A stretch of 64,000 bases of DNA, taken from contig JAHCKM010000001.1 in assembly GCA_026125795.1 (NCBI GenBank), forward strand, positions 806,001 to 870,000. The letters are read 5' to 3'. The translations under genes were made by a program, and so were the position numbers. Below the pieces are notes generated by a model. The model worked only from the letters and a program-made list of their open reading frames with translations. It made no database searches and had not been told where the DNA came from. This document shows positions 59,035 through 64,000 of this stretch, one piece after another. Within the stretch, counting starts at the first letter, position 1, and each line of letters opens with the position of its first letter. Source of the DNA: Burkholderiaceae bacterium. GTDB lineage: Bacteria; Pseudomonadota; Gammaproteobacteria; Burkholderiales; Burkholderiaceae_C.

Positions 59035-60621
59035 ATGGCGCTGATCACGAGCCGCTTCGCAGGCAGCGACGCGGCGACGGCGGCGCACTGGCAACGGCAG
59101 CTCGGCCAATTGGGCGAGCGCCTGGCGCACGTCGCCACCGGCGGACGCGACGCCCACATCCGGCGCCACCGCGAGCGCGGCAAGCTGCTCGCGCGCGAGC
59201 GCATCGACTTTGCGGTCGACGACGACACCGCCTTTCTCGAGCTGTCGCCGCTGGCGGCCTGGGGCCAGTACGGCAACGAGGTGCCGGCGGCGGGGGTCGT
59301 CACCGGCATCGGCATCGTCGCCGGCCAGCCCTGCATGTTCATTGCCAACGACGCCACGGTGAAGGGCGGTTCGTTCTTCCACGAGACGGTCAAGAAGCAC
59401 CGCCGCGCCCAGGAGATCGCCTGGCGGCTGCGCCTTCCCGTGCTCTACCTGGTGGACTGCGGCGGCGCCTTCCTGCCCGAGCAGGACCGCGTCTTCCCCG
59501 ACCGCGACCATTTCGGCAACAACTTCTTCCAGCAGTGCCGCATGTCGCAGGACGGCATCCCGCAGATCTCGGCGGTGTTCGGCGGCTGCACCGCGGGCGG
59601 CGCCTACATCCCCGCGTTGTCCGACGAGGTGATCATGGTGCGCGGCAATGCGCGCATCCACCTCGGCGGGCCGTCGATCGTGAAGATCGCGATCAACGAG
59701 ACGGTCGACGGCGAGACGCTCGGCGGCGCCGAGATGCACACCCGCGTCTCGGGCGTCAACGACCACCTGGCCGAGGACGAGCCGCAGGCGCTGGCGCGCC
59801 TGCGCGAGGTCGTGGCGAGCCTTCCACCCGCCCCGCTGCCGGCGCCGCCGCTCGTGCCGCGCCCGCCGCGCTACGACCCCGCGGAGCTCGACGCGCTCGT
59901 GCCCGCCGACCCGAAGCAGCCCTACGACGTGCGCGAGATCGTCGCCCGACTCGTCGACGGCAGCGATTTCCACGAATTCAAGCCCGATTGGGGCGCACAG
60001 CTCGTCACGGGCTTCGGCGCGATCCACGGCCAGCCGGTCGGCATCCTCGGCAACAACGGGGCGTTGGTCGCCGAGGCGGCGCTCAAGGGCACGCATTTCA
60101 TCGAACTGGCCAACCAGCGCGGCGTGCCGCTGCTGTTCCTGCAGAACATCGCCGGCTTCATGGTGGGCAGCGAGGCCGAGCGCGCGGGCATCTCCAAGCA
60201 CAGCGCCAACATGGTCTACGCGGTGTCGTGCGCGCGCGTGCCCAAGCTCACGCTGATCGTCGGCGGCTCCTACGGTGCCGGCAACTACGGCATGTGCGGG
60301 CGCGGCTTCGAGCCCGAGTTCCTCTTCACTTGGCCGAGCGCGCAGGTGGCGACGATGAGCGCCGACATCGCCAGCAACGTGATGCTCGAGCTCGCGCGCT
60401 CCAACCTGCGCGGCCCGGCCGACGAGGCGCGCATGGCCGAGACCGAGCGTGCAGTGCGCGAGCAGTACCAGCGCCAGACCGATCCCTACTACGCCACCTC
60501 GCGGCTTTGGGACGACGGGCTGATCGCGCCCTCGGCCTCGCGCGACGTGCTCGGCCTGGCGCTCGCGCTGTGCACCCGCCGCGTGCCGCCGCGCACCGCC
60601 ACACCCGTCTATCGCATGTGA
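59035..60621 (+). CDS. Acyl-CoA carboxylase, carboxyltransferase (beta) subunit
   Basis: A 528-residue carboxyltransferase of the methylcrotonyl-CoA carboxylase group. N-domain: IANDATVKGGSFFHETVKKH, VDCGGAFLPEQDRVFPDRDH, GGCTAGGAYIPALSDEVIMV. C-domain: GILGNNGALVAEAALKGTHF, VGGSYGAGNYGMCGRGFEPE. The segment where typical MCC beta has 'GPPLVKAATGE' is GPSIVKIAINETVDGE here, so the substrate may not be plain methylcrotonyl-CoA. It is followed by a LiuC-like hydratase and an alpha subunit, the gene order of liu clusters. Confidence 0.92.
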   Translation: MALITSRFAGSDAATAAHWQRQLGQLGERLAHVATGGRDAHIRRHRERGKLLARERIDFAVDDDTAFLELSPLAAWGQYGNEVPAAGVVTGIGIVAGQPCMFIANDATVKGGSFFHETVKKHRRAQEIAWRLRLPVLYLVDCGGAFLPEQDRVFPDRDHFGNNFFQQCRMSQDGIPQISAVFGGCTAGGAYIPALSDEVIMVRGNARIHLGGPSIVKIAINETVDGETLGGAEMHTRVSGVNDHLAEDEPQALARLREVVASLPPAPLPAPPLVPRPPRYDPAELDALVPADPKQPYDVREIVARLVDGSDFHEFKPDWGAQLVTGFGAIHGQPVGILGNNGALVAEAALKGTHFIELANQRGVPLLFLQNIAGFMVGSEAERAGISKHSANMVYAVSCARVPKLTLIVGGSYGAGNYGMCGRGFEPEFLFTWPSAQVATMSADIASNVMLELARSNLRGPADEARMAETERAVREQYQRQTDPYYATSRLWDDGLIAPSASRDVLGLALALCTRRVPPRTATPVYRM

Positions 60622-60631
60622 GGCCGACCGG

Positions 60632-61429
60632 ATGGACCTGCCCGTTTTCGAAACACTCCTGCTCGGCGTCGATGCGCGCGGCGTCGCGACGCTGACGCTG
60701 AACCGCCCCGACACCCACAACGCGCTGAACGCCGCGCTGATCGCCGACCTGAAGCGCGCCGCCGCGTGGCTCGCCGAGGCGAAGCATCTGCGCGCGGTGG
60801 TGCTGACCGGCGCCGGCCAGACCTTCTGCGCCGGCGGCGACCTCGGCTGGATGCAGCAGAACATGAAGAAGACGCGCGCCGAGCGCGTGAGCGAAAGCTT
60901 CGAGCTGGCGCTGATGCTGCGCGCCCTCAACGAGCTGCCGGTGCCGCTGATCGGCCGCGTCAACGGGCCCGCCTACGGCGGCGGCGTGGGCATGATCTCG
61001 GTGTGCGACGTGTCGGTCGCGGTCGACACCGGCACGTACTGCCTGACCGAGGTCCGGCTCGGCCTGATTCCGGCCAACATATCGCCCTACGTCGTGGCAC
61101 GCATGGGCGAGGCCAACGCGCGGCGCACCTCCCTCACCGCCAGGCGGATGAACGCGGCCGAGGCGCGGCGGCTCGGACTGGTCTCCGAGGTGGTGCCGGC
61201 CGATCAACTGGACGCTGCCGTCGAGGGCGAACTTGCCGACCTGCTGCAATGCGCGCCGGGCGCGGTGGCGGCGACCAAGAAGCTGGTGTCCTACGTCGAC
61301 GGCCACGACCTGGCCACGAGCATGGTCTATGCCGCCGACAAGCTGGCCGACGCGTGGGAAACCGAGGAGGGCCGCGCCGGCATCGAGGCCTTCTTCGCCA
61401 AGCGGCCGCCGCCGTGGCGGCAGGGATGA
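60632..61429 (+). CDS. Methylglutaconyl-CoA hydratase-like crotonase (LiuC type)
   Basis: A 265-residue crotonase. Oxyanion-hole segments: FCAGGDLGWMQQNMKKTRAE and GPAYGGGVGMISVCD. The second glutamate is in CLTEVRLGLIPANISPYVV, a pattern characteristic of LiuC-type methylglutaconyl-CoA hydratases, while the first is Gly. It would hydrate the carboxylated enoyl-CoA made by the flanking carboxylase. It lies 10 bases after the beta subunit; its stop overlaps the ATG of a remnant ORF. Confidence 0.88.
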   Translation: MDLPVFETLLLGVDARGVATLTLNRPDTHNALNAALIADLKRAAAWLAEAKHLRAVVLTGAGQTFCAGGDLGWMQQNMKKTRAERVSESFELALMLRALNELPVPLIGRVNGPAYGGGVGMISVCDVSVAVDTGTYCLTEVRLGLIPANISPYVVARMGEANARRTSLTARRMNAAEARRLGLVSEVVPADQLDAAVEGELADLLQCAPGAVAATKKLVSYVDGHDLATSMVYAADKLADAWETEEGRAGIEAFFAKRPPPWRQG

Positions 61430-61564
61430 GAGCGGGCGACGGCATGTTCGACACCCTGCCGATCGCCAATCGCGGCGACCAGCCGACGTCAGTCGGCGCA
61501 GCGGCGCAGCCAGATCACTTGGCACGCGCAGCGTGCTCGGGCGAGCTCGCCGCGGGAGCCCGCG

Positions 61565-61572
<8 letters not shown>
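61426..61572 (+). pseudogene. Remnant duplicate of the biotin carboxylase start
   Basis: A 48-codon frame starting in an ATGA overlap with the crotonase reads MRAGDGMFDTLPIANRGDQP and then loses similarity. The intact alpha subunit at 61565 begins MFDTLLIANRGEI. The DNA is also similar over about 35 bases (61444-61480 against 61565-61601). This looks like a partial tandem duplication that left a dead copy of the gene start between the crotonase and the real gene. It may still matter as a translated leader that keeps ribosomes moving into the alpha subunit. Confidence 0.65.
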
Positions 61573-63567
<1,995 letters not shown>

Positions 63568-63571
<4 letters not shown>

Positions 63572-64000
63572 ACGAACCGATCTACTTCAGTGACGAACAC
63601 CGCCAGTTCCGCGGCAACCTGCGCCGCTTCCTCGAGCAGGAGGTGGTGCCGAAGGCCAATGCCTGGGAGGAGGCCGGCCTGGTGCCGCGCGAGGTGCTGC
63701 GCCAGCTGGGCGGCCTCGGCTACCTCGGCATCCGCTATCCCGAGAAGTACGGCGGCGCCGAACTCGACACGGTGTACAGCGCGATCCTCGCCGAGGAACT
63801 CGGCCGCACCACCTTCGGCGGGTTCGCGGTCACGGTCACGGTGCACACCGACATGGCCTCGCCGCACCTGGCCAACTTCGGCAACCCGGAGCAGCTGCAG
63901 CGCTGGCTCCCACCGATCAACCGCGGCGAACAGGTCTGCGCGGTGGCGGTGACCGAGCCCGACGCTGGCTCCGACGTGGCTGGCATTCGCACCCGTGCGG
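63568..64000 (+). CDS. Acyl-CoA dehydrogenase, N-terminal part (cut by window end)
   Basis: The first 144 residues of an acyl-CoA dehydrogenase, running off the right edge. MNEPIYFSDEHRQFRGNLRR opens the helical domain, LGGLGYLGIRYPEKYGGAEL follows, and the flavin motif VAVTEPDAGSDVAGIRTRA is just reached. The start overlaps the carboxylase alpha stop (ATGA). In a liu cluster the matching gene would be isovaleryl-CoA dehydrogenase, but the N-terminal sequence here looks more like medium/long-chain or citronellyl-type enzymes. The catalytic base lies outside the window. Confidence 0.88.

Overview
The window is high-GC DNA, densely packed with catabolic genes, and reads like a betaproteobacterium of the order Burkholderiales. 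The main reasons are five intact Bug-type (TctC family) periplasmic receptors plus one fragment, and many CaiB/BaiF CoA-transferases and acyl-CoA dehydrogenases set beside them. A LivM-LivG fusion and tightly overlapping ATGA/GTGA operons fit the same picture. I see no rRNA, tRNA, CRISPR array, insertion sequence or phage gene. Everything recognisable concerns uptake of organic acids and their breakdown as CoA thioesters.

Layout. 1-1100: the tail of a CaiB protein, then a broken Bug/TauD chimera. 1144-4390: two Bug receptors, an IclR regulator and a short leader ORF. 4472-7245: a divergent operon of class II aldolase, ketopantoate-reductase-like enzyme and TauD-like dioxygenase, with an IclR-type operator between the two arms. 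7299-12940 (minus): TRAP receptor, two acyl-CoA dehydrogenases, MaoC hydratase, a degenerate SDR and a crotonase. 13130-14365 (plus): CaiB. 14435-16202 (minus): rearranged remnants of an acyl-CoA dehydrogenase and a nitronate monooxygenase. 16396-24096 (minus): a complete TRAP transporter and a complete branched-chain-amino-acid-type ABC transporter. 24348-25286 (plus): an SDR.

26584-40327 (minus) is a long, nearly gapless catabolic operon. It holds Bug, MaoC, acyl-CoA dehydrogenase, a thiolase-like protein, its DUF35 partner, a PaaK-type CoA ligase, a second acyl-CoA dehydrogenase, an IpdAB-like pair, another Bug, two CaiB proteins, an EamA exporter and a crotonase, with an MFS carrier after it. 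The set could take up an unknown acid, activate it, desaturate and hydrate it, cleave it by a retro-aldol or retro-Claisen step and open a ring. I regard it as the best candidate for an undescribed pathway; the substrate cannot be read from sequence. 40459-43808 (plus) carries nitronate monooxygenase, an alpha-methylacyl-CoA racemase and Bug, followed by a frameshifted EamA transporter.

44891-50729 (minus) is a TetR-headed operon with MaoC, ETF-quinone oxidoreductase, two enoyl-CoA-reductase-like SDRs and CaiB. 50952-58819 (plus, divergent) holds an acyl-CoA dehydrogenase, crotonase, both subunits of a biotin-dependent acyl-CoA carboxylase, an HMG-CoA-lyase-like enzyme and an MFS carrier. 59035 to the window end (plus) holds a second carboxylase of the same type with a methylglutaconyl-CoA-hydratase-like crotonase and an acyl-CoA dehydrogenase cut by the window edge. 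These two modules resemble leucine/isovalerate (liu) and acyclic-terpene (atu) degradation.

Several promoters share a TAAC-containing motif (CTAACGG/TTTGGT or CTAACTAAC), which suggests a regulon, perhaps under the TetR protein. The window also has several scars: a Bug/TauD chimera, a nitronate monooxygenase with an internal inversion fused to half an acyl-CoA dehydrogenase, a frameshifted exporter, and a partial duplication of a biotin carboxylase start. They point to local recombination among repeated gene families, or in part to assembly errors.
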